From VRUE01 sp963837695 (lineage in GTDB: Bacteria > Actinomycetota > Thermoleophilia > Solirubrobacterales > 70-9), in NCBI GenBank assembly GCA_963837695.1, contig CAWINZ010000005.1:806001-870000 (forward strand): a DNA stretch of 64,000 nucleotides. The letters are read 5' to 3'. Positions within the stretch are counted from its first letter, which is position 1. Each line of letters starts with the position of its first letter. The notes below the pieces were generated by a model. That model saw only the letters and a program-made list of their open reading frames with translations. It was not told where the DNA came from and did not search any database. The position numbers and the translations under genes were made by a program. Shown piece by piece: positions 54,457 through 63,258 of the stretch.

Positions 54457-55066
54457 GTCTGACAACCAGGCTCCAGATGCCGTCGCGCTGAACCAAGTTT
54501 CCTACGGGCAGGACGGCTACTTCACCTCCCGGCAGGCGCGCGAAGCCGGCTTCAGCCCGCAGCTGCTCGCCCATCATGTTCGCTCCGGGCGCTATGAGCA
54601 CGTTCGACGAGGCCTCTACCGGCTGCGTGGCTATCCGGGCTCGAGTCACGAGGAGGTGTGGGCGAAGTGGCTCGCGGTCGGCGCCGAGCGAGCCGTCGTC
54701 TCCCACGAGAGCGCACTTGACCTTCACGACCTATCGGATGTCATCCCGAACGCCGTCCACCTGCTGGTCGATCGCGACGATCGTGGGATCAGGCGGCTTC
54801 AGGGAGTAACCCTGCACACGACGACGAAGGCCCTTGAGCCGTCCGAAGTCGTGTTCCGCGAAGGCATCCGCGTCACCGACCCGGTGCGCTCAATCCTCGA
54901 TGCGGCCGGTGCCGGAACGGCCCCCGAGCAGATCGAGATGGCCGTCCGCCAGGCACTTGGCGAAGGCATCGCAACCCGCCGCTCGCTACTCGCCCGGGCC
55001 GATCAACGTGGTGGTCGTGTCTCCGAGCTCGTCCGCGGCGCAGTCGACCAAGATGGACAGTCGTGA
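54455..55066 (+). CDS. abiEi: AbiEi-type antitoxin (module B, right)
   Basis: The protein has 203 residues: DGYFTSRQAREAGFSPQLLAHH, YEHVRRGLYRLRGYPG, SHESALDLHDLSDVIP and VTDPVRSILDAAGAG. It overlaps the intact abiEii by GTGA, so the pair is coupled. It is a close paralogue of 47826-48428. Confidence 0.88.
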   Translation: MSDNQAPDAVALNQVSYGQDGYFTSRQAREAGFSPQLLAHHVRSGRYEHVRRGLYRLRGYPGSSHEEVWAKWLAVGAERAVVSHESALDLHDLSDVIPNAVHLLVDRDDRGIRRLQGVTLHTTTKALEPSEVVFREGIRVTDPVRSILDAAGAGTAPEQIEMAVRQALGEGIATRRSLLARADQRGGRVSELVRGAVDQDGQS

Positions 55067-55947
55067 AATACGAAACGCCAGAGGCATTCCGCACTGCACT
55101 CGAGCAGCGCCTGAAGAATGAGGCCGAGGCAAGCGGCACGGCGCTGGTGCGCCTACGCAAGCGCGTGGCCTTCGAGCGATTCCTCGCCCGGCTCGCGGCG
55201 TCGGAGCCGGGCGGCTGGGTGCTCAAGGGCGCGTTCGCACTGGAGCTACGGCTCGGCCTTCGCACCCGAACGACGAAAGACATCGACCTCGGGCGGGCCG
55301 ACGACGAGGAAGCCGCGACCGAGCACCTGACGGCAGCCACCGGTGTTGATCTCAGAGATTTCTTCTCCTTCGACGTTCGCCGTACCCCGGCGCTTGACGC
55401 AACCACCGGCTTCCGCGCCGTCCGGTACACCGTCCGCGCCGATCTCGCCGGTCGCCGTTTCGAGCAGTTTCCGGTCGACGTCGCCTTCAGTGAATCGCCG
55501 CCGATTCAAGCGGAGCCGCTTTTCGCGATGAACTCACTGGAGTTCGCGGAGGTGGCCACACTGCAACTGCCGGTCGTCGCGCTCGAGCAGCATGTGGCCG
55601 AGAAGCTCCACGCCTACACCGGCGCCTATGGCTCAGACGGGCGGGGGAGCACCCGCGTCAAGGATCTCGTCGACCTCGTACTGATTGGTGAGCTGGCTGA
55701 GCTTGACGCCAATCGCCTCAGCCGTGCCCTCGCAACGACTTTCGAGAAGAGAGCAAGTCAGCTGCTTCCGGACGCCGTGCCGCCACCGCCCCGGTCATGG
55801 GGAAGGCCATACGCGGAGCTGGCTCGAGAGGTCGGAATCGCGACGGATATGGATGTCGCCCACGCAGCGGTGGCTGAGCTGCTGAATCCGATGCTCAGAT
55901 CGGATGCTGAAGGTCGCTGGGATCCACGAGCACGGCGCTGGAGCTAG
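55063..55947 (+). CDS. abiEii: AbiEii-type nucleotidyltransferase toxin (module B, right)
   Basis: The protein has 294 residues with a GTG start. The core is WVLKGAFALELRLGLRTRTTKDIDLGRAD; GGxSL is replaced by KGAFAL, and KDID is present. Later, VVALEQHVAEKLHAYTG and TRVKDLVDLVLIG are family typical. The module A counterpart survives only as a stub. Confidence 0.87.
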   Translation: MKYETPEAFRTALEQRLKNEAEASGTALVRLRKRVAFERFLARLAASEPGGWVLKGAFALELRLGLRTRTTKDIDLGRADDEEAATEHLTAATGVDLRDFFSFDVRRTPALDATTGFRAVRYTVRADLAGRRFEQFPVDVAFSESPPIQAEPLFAMNSLEFAEVATLQLPVVALEQHVAEKLHAYTGAYGSDGRGSTRVKDLVDLVLIGELAELDANRLSRALATTFEKRASQLLPDAVPPPPRSWGRPYAELAREVGIATDMDVAHAAVAELLNPMLRSDAEGRWDPRARRWS

Positions 55948-55963
55948 CGGCACCGATCGTCGC

Positions 55964-56176
55964 TCACACGCAGCGCCCAGCCCCGTTCGCAGTCGCGGCA
56001 GACGTGAGCGGGCTCTCAGGCCATTCGCCGGCAAGGAAACGACGCTCTGCCTCGTGCAGATCGGCGTCGGAGGCATCCCTCTGGACCGGGAGCTCGCGGA
56101 CCGGACCAGTGACCTCCAACCCGTCCAGACGCAGCGAGCCTGACGCGCTGGCGGCAATCTGAGCCCGATCGCCCAC
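55964..56176 (-). pseudogene. VbhA-like antitoxin remnant (copy C)
   Basis: About 70 codons are similar to copies A and B: AASASGSLRLDGLEVTGPV and DASDADLHEAERRFLAGE. Several residues of the LADLWVRG helix are deleted, and the inhibitory Glu has become Asp (SLRLDG). No fic gene follows. It could still be translated, but is probably decaying. Confidence 0.65.
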
Positions 56177-56318
56177 GATGCGTCGTCAGATATGACGCAA
56201 ATTGCGAAATGTCACGTCGTTGGTTTCTTCTGAAGGGCACGCGATCATGGAGAAGTGCATATGATGACCGGCTCGTTTTCATTGGAAACCTAGGAGGGTC
56301 CTAAAGGGGAGGCCGGGA

Positions 56319-59300
56319 TTGATCAGAACTTGGATCTCGATGGCAAGAGAAGTCGGGGGCTACCTGGACAAAGGAGGCGACAACACCGTCACCTTTCTGC
56401 TCGGCGCCGGCGCCTCGATTTCCTCGGGCGCCCCGTCAACGCCTGAGGTGATCGACGCCCTAACGAAACAGTTTCCCGACGAGTTTCCAAATTCCGAGAT
56501 CTCGGAGGGGATGGACGTGATCAGCGATTCGCAGGTGGCAACGGCGATTCGTCCTCTCTTTGAAGACATTGAGCCCAATGTTGAGCCGCGTGTTGAGCCC
56601 CACGTCGGCTACCTGAGTCTAGCTGCGCTGGCGAAATCAACCAGGGTTCTGATCGTGAACTTGAACTGGGATTCGGCGGTAGAAATTGCTGCCCTGGAGC
56701 GGATTGGCGGAGTGCCCTGCAGATCGATCGTCCTTGACGAAAAGAACGAACTCGCCTCCGGTCTTGCTGAAATCGATGAATGTCTGGAGGACCCAGACCT
56801 TCGGATTGTCAACCTACACCTTCACGGTCGTCTTGACGAGGGAAATATCCGGCTCGCCCCGAAAAGAACGGCTGCTTTTGAACAGGAGACGATCAGGGTG
56901 TTGTGGAACTCGTTTTTTACTCACCCGACGGTCGTCGTGGGGGCTTCGCTAACTGGTGAGCGCGACGTAACGGACATGCTCACCGCTGCCTCTCAGAGGT
57001 CCGCGAAACCGAAGAAGACGCCCTTCTGGATCTTCTCCCGCCAGCCGGAGCAGACCGACTCACCAGGCGAGCTGAGAACCGCCGAGCTGCTTTCCCGCAA
57101 CGAATGTGACCTCAATTTCCGAGGGGCTCCGTTCGTTGACTTTGACCGGATCATGGTCGAGATCCTCGCCGAGCGTACGAAACGACCGCTGAAGAACGTC
57201 CTCGCGGAGGCGAATCTTCCTGAGCGCGAGGGCAGCCAATTGGTGTTTCCGGCACCGGATCTGCTTCGGGACTACCTACTGCGAAACGGGCAAATCTTGG
57301 CTCTGGTCGGCGAGCGGAAGATTGGCAAGTCGACGACCGCACGCCTGTTGGCCCACTGGGAGAGGATCCATTCCGAGGGGGGGATCGAGATCAGTAGCCA
57401 TGCTGGAGGCGCTAGCTGCCATCGAGCTGTGGCAGCTTTGCAGTCGGGCAAGGCAACCCTTGCCGCCGAGGATGTCCTGATCCTCGACGAGCCCTTTTCC
57501 GACGATGACGTGGCATGTGCGGAGCTGATTGGAGGTCTCGTCGGTCTGCTCGGCTCAGATGCCGCCCCCCGAGTGATTGTCACCGCATCGCCGTACTCCT
57601 GGCACCGAGTGGTGGCGGCGCATCCAGAGATCGAGGAGTACGCGGATCTAGTGGCTGCAAAGGCTACCGACTGGTACGAGGGCCACGACCTGGCGGCGCT
57701 TGCCGACGAGTCCTCTGGCGACCAGCCCGCCACGGTGACCCGTCGCGTGCTCGAGGGCGTTGCGTCGACCCCTAGTCGAGTGAGGGCCGCGAATGCCGGC
57801 GAATACCCCCACCATGAGGACCAGGTAATCGAGGACAAGCTGAAACTGTTGCGTGAACTCGACCAGGAGGCGAAGGCGTTCCTTGCGCTCGTGCGCTTCT
57901 ATGAACTCTCGCGAACGGTGGTTCCCCAGGTCGAGTTGGCGAGAGGCATCAAGCCGGAGATTCCCGCCGTTCCCAGGTGGGCGGAGCCGATGCTGCGAGC
58001 GTCGGAACTGATCGAAGAGGAGCACCTGCTGTTCGCCCACTACACCGATCGGGTTGCCTTCGACCGTCTTTATCTAGAGGAGCAGAAGAGCTTGCGCTCG
58101 ACGGTCGTCGACTTGGCCTATGGGCGAGGGCTAGTGAGCGAGGTATGCGAAATGTGGCTTCTGATCTCCAAGGTAAGAGAAGGTGATCTGGAGGCAATCA
58201 ACGAGCTAATTGGTCCAGGCGAGAGCGACGAGCGGAAGCTGCTGGAGTGGGGTCCGCTGCTACTGGAGGAAGCCGCGCACTCCAAGGTCGCGCGACCACA
58301 GCTTGAAAAAGTCCTGAAGCTGCTACTTGCAGTCGACGAGAAGCGGGACTTTTGGGCGCTCCGGGAGCTGGTCTACGAGGTGGTCCGACTGTGGCCGGAG
58401 CTTCACTCCTCAAAGGTGGCGAAACGCTTCGTCAAACAGGTACTAGCCGACGACGAGCGAATGGGTCGCTATTGCGTCTTCGAGGCGATGCTCTACTTCC
58501 AGGGTGCCATTCACAGCGGCGTATGGAGGCGAGACTACGCGCTGCGAAGCCTTTGGACCCGGCTCTCGTCCGCGATATGGGATCTCACCGAAGACGTCGA
58601 GAAGCACGGCAATGAGCTGGCGCTGGTCTTCGACGCGCTCGCCTGGTCACGGCCGCCCCTACCCGAACAAGAGCTGCTCGACTGGGTGGCCCCAATCCTC
58701 AGCGCTCTCGAGCAGGACGGAACCCTGAAGGGCTCAACCGCTCTTAGCTGCCTCTACCATCCCGACGGGCGAAAGATATTCGAAAGCCTCGACCTAGATT
58801 CGCCCCTGGCGGACATTGGAAATCTGACCGAGCCTCAGATGGCGAGAGCGGCAGAGATGGTGCGCTGGCACTACGTGCACCAGTCACGCGGGCGGGCCCT
58901 AATCACCCGGCGACGCCTGGAGCCTGCCAATCCCCATCTTCTTTGGCGCGAACAGGGGAATGGGCTAGTGCCGAAGGCGTGGGCCGAAGCGATCAAGAAA
59001 TTCGTCAGGCAAATGGCCAGTTTCCCCAAGCATCGGGGTTGGGCAATTCACCTCGCTTTCAATCTCTGGTGCACTGCGGGCGAGTTCAACGACGGATTTC
59101 TGGCACAGCCGATCGCCCAGGCGGTTGAGGGGGATCTCGGCATGGTTTCCGCCGCGTTGACCTACGGTGTCCCGAGCGGCGCCCGGGACCAGATACAGCG
59201 GTATTTCCGTACCAAGCCCAACCGAGAACTGTTGCTGACGGTGATGCTCGAAGGATGTTGGGTAGAGACCCTGGCTCCCAGCGCCGCCGCCCATGTCAGC

Positions 59301-59639
59301 CCACCCCGGTTCATGGCGGAGCGAACGCCGCAGCGCGTCCACCGCGAACTCGAAACCGAATGGGGGGGGAGACTGCAGAGGATTGGGAACCTTCACGAGC
59401 CTGAGTTCCCGCGCGAGGTCTACGAGGTCCTCGCCGAAGCGGCGCGCGAAGGCCATATCGACTCTACGCCGATGTGGCAACTCTTGCACCACGTGCAGAG
59501 AGGCGATCTCCGGCCCTTGGATGTCGAGGTTGCGCGCGCCCCCCACGATAAGAAGTTGAGTAATTGGCTCAAGGGCCGCGGAGAACTGGCGAAGATCGTG
59601 GTATCAGTTTGCCTAGACCTGACTCCCGACAAGGAATGA
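56319..59639 (+). CDS. SIR2-STAND-type NTPase, candidate anti-phage effector
   Basis: The protein has 1106 residues from a TTG start with GGGGAGG 7 nt upstream. Residues 20-290 are a SIR2-like NAD-consuming domain: FLLGAGASISSGAPST (GAGAS 29-33), VNLNWDSAV (N116, D118) and VNLHLHG (H169). Residues 305-560 are a P-loop NTPase: LALVGERKIGKSTT Walker A (331-339) and DVLILDEPF Walker B. The C-terminal ~500 residues are helical repeats, a likely sensor. The layout resembles Avs5/SIR2-STAND defence proteins, which deplete NAD on phage sensing. It heads a three-gene operon. Confidence 0.85.
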   Translation: MIRTWISMAREVGGYLDKGGDNTVTFLLGAGASISSGAPSTPEVIDALTKQFPDEFPNSEISEGMDVISDSQVATAIRPLFEDIEPNVEPRVEPHVGYLSLAALAKSTRVLIVNLNWDSAVEIAALERIGGVPCRSIVLDEKNELASGLAEIDECLEDPDLRIVNLHLHGRLDEGNIRLAPKRTAAFEQETIRVLWNSFFTHPTVVVGASLTGERDVTDMLTAASQRSAKPKKTPFWIFSRQPEQTDSPGELRTAELLSRNECDLNFRGAPFVDFDRIMVEILAERTKRPLKNVLAEANLPEREGSQLVFPAPDLLRDYLLRNGQILALVGERKIGKSTTARLLAHWERIHSEGGIEISSHAGGASCHRAVAALQSGKATLAAEDVLILDEPFSDDDVACAELIGGLVGLLGSDAAPRVIVTASPYSWHRVVAAHPEIEEYADLVAAKATDWYEGHDLAALADESSGDQPATVTRRVLEGVASTPSRVRAANAGEYPHHEDQVIEDKLKLLRELDQEAKAFLALVRFYELSRTVVPQVELARGIKPEIPAVPRWAEPMLRASELIEEEHLLFAHYTDRVAFDRLYLEEQKSLRSTVVDLAYGRGLVSEVCEMWLLISKVREGDLEAINELIGPGESDERKLLEWGPLLLEEAAHSKVARPQLEKVLKLLLAVDEKRDFWALRELVYEVVRLWPELHSSKVAKRFVKQVLADDERMGRYCVFEAMLYFQGAIHSGVWRRDYALRSLWTRLSSAIWDLTEDVEKHGNELALVFDALAWSRPPLPEQELLDWVAPILSALEQDGTLKGSTALSCLYHPDGRKIFESLDLDSPLADIGNLTEPQMARAAEMVRWHYVHQSRGRALITRRRLEPANPHLLWREQGNGLVPKAWAEAIKKFVRQMASFPKHRGWAIHLAFNLWCTAGEFNDGFLAQPIAQAVEGDLGMVSAALTYGVPSGARDQIQRYFRTKPNRELLLTVMLEGCWVETLAPSAAAHVSPPRFMAERTPQRVHRELETEWGGRLQRIGNLHEPEFPREVYEVLAEAAREGHIDSTPMWQLLHHVQRGDLRPLDVEVARAPHDKKLSNWLKGRGELAKIVVSVCLDLTPDKE

Positions 59640-60574
59640 CCGGCACACCGGCCCACTGGCTCACTTGGCGGGAGCGCGTTGCCGCGGCGGGGGCGGCTGG
59701 CGATGACGTGGGCGAGGCGCTACGCGAGATTGCGACCGAAGTCGCTGCCACTTGCCCTCGTGGCTCTGTGCCCGCCCGTCGCTGGGTTGCCAGCGGAGTG
59801 ACGGTGAAGCCAGTAGGAATGCGAGGTCGGGGACGATGTGATGTCTCCCGCCCTGAGCCGATCCTGTACGTCAACCGCTCGGACAATCGGCAGACGCAGC
59901 ATTTCACCGCCGCTCACGAGGTTGGACACTTGCTCTTGAGTTCCCTACCAACCGAGTGGCTTCGGGAGATTTCGCTCCAAGAGGAAGAGGCTCTCTGTGA
60001 TGAGTTCGCCCAGTGCGTGATCGTTCCACCAGCCGAGCTTGCGCACAGGCTGGTAGGAGAGGTTCCACTCCCCGAGCAGTTTCTACGATTGTGCGGAGAT
60101 TTCGAAGCGAATCCGAGCACGATGGTGCGAGCTCTAGGGAGACAGCTAGACCTCGAGCACCACGCATATCTGCTGGCGAGATTGCGGTCACACTATTTGC
60201 GTCCCGCGATCACCGGCTTCCGGATTGATGCTGCCGCCGGGCCAAGGGGATTGTTCTGGCCCCAGGATCAGCGGATCGAGCGGCTGGGCCTGCGAGCGTT
60301 GGCCGAGGCGGCCAAAGAAGCGCAGCATGGCGCCTTCTTCGAAGGTAGCGATCAACGGATTGTCGTCCCACTGGCCAAGGTCGATGCGGAAACGCGCCAC
60401 AACGCGATGGCGGGTCCCGCGGAGTGGCGTGCGGCTCGGCAGGGTCGTAGCGAGCCCTACCTGCTTGCCCTGGTCGATTGTTCAAAGCTGGTGAAGGAGC
60501 GTCCTGGGAAGGAAGAGACCGACGAGCCTGGTCGCTCGCACCTTCCCTCACACCGCGGTAACGTGACTGCCTGA
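59636..60574 (+). CDS. ImmA/IrrE-type metallopeptidase
   Basis: The protein has 312 residues. The zinc motif FTAAHEVGHLLLSS (HEVGH, 94-98) and downstream acidic cluster QEEEALCDEFAQCVIVP (E116-E118) match ImmA/IrrE proteases, which cleave repressors or partner proteins. A C-terminal ~150-residue region has no assigned family. AAGGA precedes the ATG, which overlaps the SIR2-STAND stop by ATGA. It may process or regulate a partner in the operon. Confidence 0.85.
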   Translation: MTGTPAHWLTWRERVAAAGAAGDDVGEALREIATEVAATCPRGSVPARRWVASGVTVKPVGMRGRGRCDVSRPEPILYVNRSDNRQTQHFTAAHEVGHLLLSSLPTEWLREISLQEEEALCDEFAQCVIVPPAELAHRLVGEVPLPEQFLRLCGDFEANPSTMVRALGRQLDLEHHAYLLARLRSHYLRPAITGFRIDAAAGPRGLFWPQDQRIERLGLRALAEAAKEAQHGAFFEGSDQRIVVPLAKVDAETRHNAMAGPAEWRAARQGRSEPYLLALVDCSKLVKERPGKEETDEPGRSHLPSHRGNVTA

Positions 60575-60578
60575 GGGC

Positions 60579-61016
60579 ATGACCGAGGCGTACGAGATAG
60601 CGGTCCGTGAGGCGGGTAAGGGCCTAGAGGAGGGCGGGATCCCTATCGGTTCGTCTCTGGAGCGAGATGGACAGGTCATCGGATCTGGGCACAACCTGCG
60701 AGTGCAGAAAGGAGACCCCACCGCTCATGCGGAGATTTCCTGTCTGCGGAATGCCGGTCGTCAATCCACCTATCACGGCACCATTCTGTACACGACCCTG
60801 GCTCCTTGCTTCCTCTGCGCTGGCGCCATCCTGCTGTTTGGGATCCCCCAGGTGGTAGCTGGGGAGAGTCTCAACTTCGACGGTGAGGGATCCCTCGACC
60901 TGCTTCGAGCACGGGGCGTCAAGGTCGAGGTTCTGGACGACATCGAGATGCAGGAGTTGCTGGGAGCATTCATCAAAGAAAATTCCACGCTCTGGCGCGA
61001 GGATGTCGGCCATTGA
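60579..61016 (+). CDS. Yeast-type cytosine deaminase-like protein
   Basis: The protein has 145 residues. Zinc site HAEIS (H50, E52) and PCFLC (C77, C80). The flanking pattern is GGIPIGSSLERDGQVIGSGH, TILYTTLAPC, FGIPQVVAGESLNF and a C-terminal LGAFIKENSTLW, then REDVGH. It follows the fungal Fcy1 cytosine deaminase rather than TadA or CDA. The expected reaction is cytosine to uracil; a nucleotide or other base is possible. It starts 4 nt after the protease stop, so it belongs to the same operon. Confidence 0.83.
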   Translation: MTEAYEIAVREAGKGLEEGGIPIGSSLERDGQVIGSGHNLRVQKGDPTAHAEISCLRNAGRQSTYHGTILYTTLAPCFLCAGAILLFGIPQVVAGESLNFDGEGSLDLLRARGVKVEVLDDIEMQELLGAFIKENSTLWREDVGH

Positions 61017-61020
61017 GGAA

Positions 61021-61209
61021 TCACGCATCTTCAGTCCGACACCAGCCGGATTCATTTAGCGAAAGCCGGAGCGCGGCGGAAACGTAGGGCAGGTCGTCAA
61101 AGGGATGGCGACGCGCTTCCCTGCATCGCGCGAACGGCTTGTCGGGCACCGAGCCCGACCCGATGGCGACCCCGTCACGAGCATTGGGGTCGAGGACGAG
61201 TCGCTTCAA
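61021..61209 (-). pseudogene. PIN-like toxin remnant
   Basis: A TTG start overlaps the upstream gene's stop. KRLVLDPNA resembles the first strand of PIN toxins (RLVLDxN), but the rest (ARDGVAIGSGSVPDKPFA) has none of the other acidic motifs and stops after 62 codons. I read it as a truncated VapC-like toxin; it may be an unrelated small ORF. Confidence 0.4.
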
Positions 61210-61511
61210 CTGGTGCCGCCGTGTGCTCGCTCAGCTCGCACCTCGCGCACCGCCTTGACCGCTTCACACTCGATTTCGTCAGGATCGACCCCCGCGAAGC
61301 GGGCGCCGATCTGCTCGATCGCGTCGTCGCCCTCCTTGATGCGCACGAGCGACTCCATCAGCTCCCGCTCTCTCTTCTGCGGCTCCCGGGTGCGCAGCAC
61401 CTTCAGCGTCTGGGCGTAGCGTTCAACCGCCTCCAGCGCCTCCAGCGCGATGGGCACCAGCTCGTCGGACATTTCCTTGAGGAGCCGTTCGGCCTTCTCG
61501 CGGGTCGTCAT
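61206..61511 (-). CDS. Small helical protein, possible antitoxin
   Basis: The protein has 101 residues and is almost entirely helical and charged: MTTREKAERLLKEMSDELVP, IALEALEAVERYAQTL and EIECEAVKAVREVRAE. It overlaps a PIN-like stub by TTGA, the arrangement of an antitoxin gene. No family is recognised. Confidence 0.5.
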   Translation of the reverse strand: MTTREKAERLLKEMSDELVPIALEALEAVERYAQTLKVLRTREPQKRERELMESLVRIKEGDDAIEQIGARFAGVDPDEIECEAVKAVREVRAERAHGGTS

Positions 61512-61601
61512 CGGCACACGGTAGCTCGGCTGCGTCGCGGAATCCGGATTAGGCCGAGCCAGCGTTGCGCGATGGCCGAACCTAAGAGTTTCGTCCGCAA
61601 A

Positions 61602-61623
61602 ATATGCGGCGATTAGCGGGGAT
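61602..61623 (+). repeat. 22-bp direct repeat, right copy
   Basis: Identical over 22 bp to 52722-52743. Lies between the defence operon region and the replication-relaxation/integrase genes. Together the copies bracket Fic-VbhA, AbiE module B and the SIR2-STAND operon. Confidence 0.75.
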
Positions 61624-62058
61624 GCGCGGGGATTACGAGAGGCGCCGTAGGGCGATTTGACTTCCCTCGCCAGCGGAGCTAGTCCAGGGGGTATGAAGAT
61701 CTTGCACGCTGTTTCTCCCCAAGTCCGCGCGCGGCGGAGGCCACGCCCGGCGCACCTCCCGATGCGCCGAGGCGGACGGTCCCCGCTGCGTCCATCTCTT
61801 CAACCAAGGCTGCGTCTGTCCCTTCGTCCATCCCTTCAGCTCGCGACGGGGCCGGACCGCCGTGAACGCCGATGGCAGCGCCATTTCCCGGCTCGGCGTT
61901 TTGCCGACATCTCTACGCTGCATCTAGGTCCGGACATGAAGTGCAATCTCGCCGCCCCGTCGCTGCTCTCGATCGTTCCCGCCTCGTCGCTCGCGCCCTT
62001 CGCTCTTGGCGCCGTCGCTATCGCCTCCGCGCTGGCTACGCAGCGGCTCGATCCCGCA
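61624..62058. other. Intergenic stretch, unassigned
   Basis: About 435 bp between the direct repeat and the replication-relaxation gene. It contains repeated CGTCCAT/CTTCA-type words near 61790-61840 (TCCATCTCTTCA, TCCATCCCTTCA). An open frame reaches upstream to 61657 and includes ATG 61936, but its translation is low-complexity and gives no family. No promoter or RNA gene is convincing. Confidence 0.3.
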
Positions 62059-63039
62059 ATGGCGCGCGGCGACCGGCATGGCCGGCGCTCGCGTGGCCGT
62101 ACCGGTGCGCGGACCGATCGCCACGCCGAGAAGGAGGGTCGGCGCCCGGCGCCGAGCGCGGCCATCGGCCTGCCGGAGGCGACCGCAGAGATCATCGCCT
62201 CGCTGGGCGAGCACCGCGTCCTCTCCACCGAGCAGGTGCAGACAATCCATCTGCCGGGGCGCAGCCTGCGGCGCACCCAGCAGATCCTCGCCGGCATCGA
62301 GGAGGCCGGGCTGATCCACCACGTCGACACGCGGATCGCGCCCCGGCGGCTCTGGTTCGTCAGCGAGCGCGGGGCCGCGCTTGCCTTCGAGGTGGCCGGG
62401 CTGGAGACGCAGCCGAGGGTGCTCCAGGCGAGCGACGCGGCCGGCCCGCTGAGGGCGCACACTCTCGCCGTCAACGACGCCGCGATCTGCTTCCTGAAGG
62501 CGGCGCGCGAGCGCGGTGACGAATTCGGCCCGTTCTCCTGGCGGCAGGAGGTCGCCCACCCCATGAGCCGCGGTCGCGGCCGTCGCCGCCGCACGCTCTT
62601 CGCGGACGCCGTCCTCACCTACCTGCGACCCGAGGACCGCGACACGGTCCTCGAGCTGCGCTTCCTCGAGCTCGACCGCGCCACGCTCTCGGTCGATCGC
62701 CTCGTCGCGGAGCTGAGTCGCTATGCCCAGCTCTACCGGGCCACCGACGCGGAGGGTCAGCCGCTCTGGCGCAGTCGCTATCCGGTCTTCCCGCGGGTTC
62801 TCTGCGTGCTGACCGGCGTCTCCCGGGAAGCGCTGACGACGCGGCGGACGTTCGCGTCGATGCTCCTGCGCGACCACCCGGCGATGGCACAGGCGCGCGG
62901 CGAGGTGGCGGTCAGCTTCTGCCGCCTTGAAGACCTGCAGCGGAAAGGTCCGTTCGCGCCGATCTTCCGCGAAGTGCGCGACCCCAAACTCTCGGTCGAC
63001 TGGCTCGGCAACTCGCCCGACGAGGAGGAGGAGCGGTAG
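62059..63039 (+). CDS. Replication-relaxation family protein
   Basis: The protein has about 326 residues. A winged-helix N-terminus (EIIASLGEHRVLSTEQVQTIHLPGRSLRRTQQILAGIEEAGLI) is followed by RRLWFVSERGAALAFEVAG. A C-terminal domain (LELRFLELDRATLSVDRLVAELSRYAQL, VLCVLTGVS) follows. This matches the Replic_Relax family, found on actinobacterial plasmids and integrative elements. The start may be ATG 62059 or 61936. An integrase gene follows. Confidence 0.8.
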   Translation: MARGDRHGRRSRGRTGARTDRHAEKEGRRPAPSAAIGLPEATAEIIASLGEHRVLSTEQVQTIHLPGRSLRRTQQILAGIEEAGLIHHVDTRIAPRRLWFVSERGAALAFEVAGLETQPRVLQASDAAGPLRAHTLAVNDAAICFLKAARERGDEFGPFSWRQEVAHPMSRGRGRRRRTLFADAVLTYLRPEDRDTVLELRFLELDRATLSVDRLVAELSRYAQLYRATDAEGQPLWRSRYPVFPRVLCVLTGVSREALTTRRTFASMLLRDHPAMAQARGEVAVSFCRLEDLQRKGPFAPIFREVRDPKLSVDWLGNSPDEEEER

Positions 63040-63258
63040 GCATGCGTCACGGGCCAGCTGGCTCGCTTCCTGGGCGCAGCGGAGCTATCGTCGTCGGACA
63101 GGAAACAGACGGCCGGGCGGCGCGCAAACGCCCCCGGCCCGGCGTCGAAGGATTGAGCTTCGGCGCGATGTCCAGCCTAGAGGCGAGCGGATCTCCGCCG
63201 CTACCTGGCGACCGCGCCTGCCGTTCCTCCGGTGCTCACGGACCAGGAGGTGACAGAA

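Noticed and set aside
61657..62058. N-terminal extension of the replication-relaxation protein from 61657
   Set aside because: The extension is Arg/Pro/Leu-rich with no conserved pattern and begins close to the direct repeat. An internal ATG (62059 or 61936) is more plausible.
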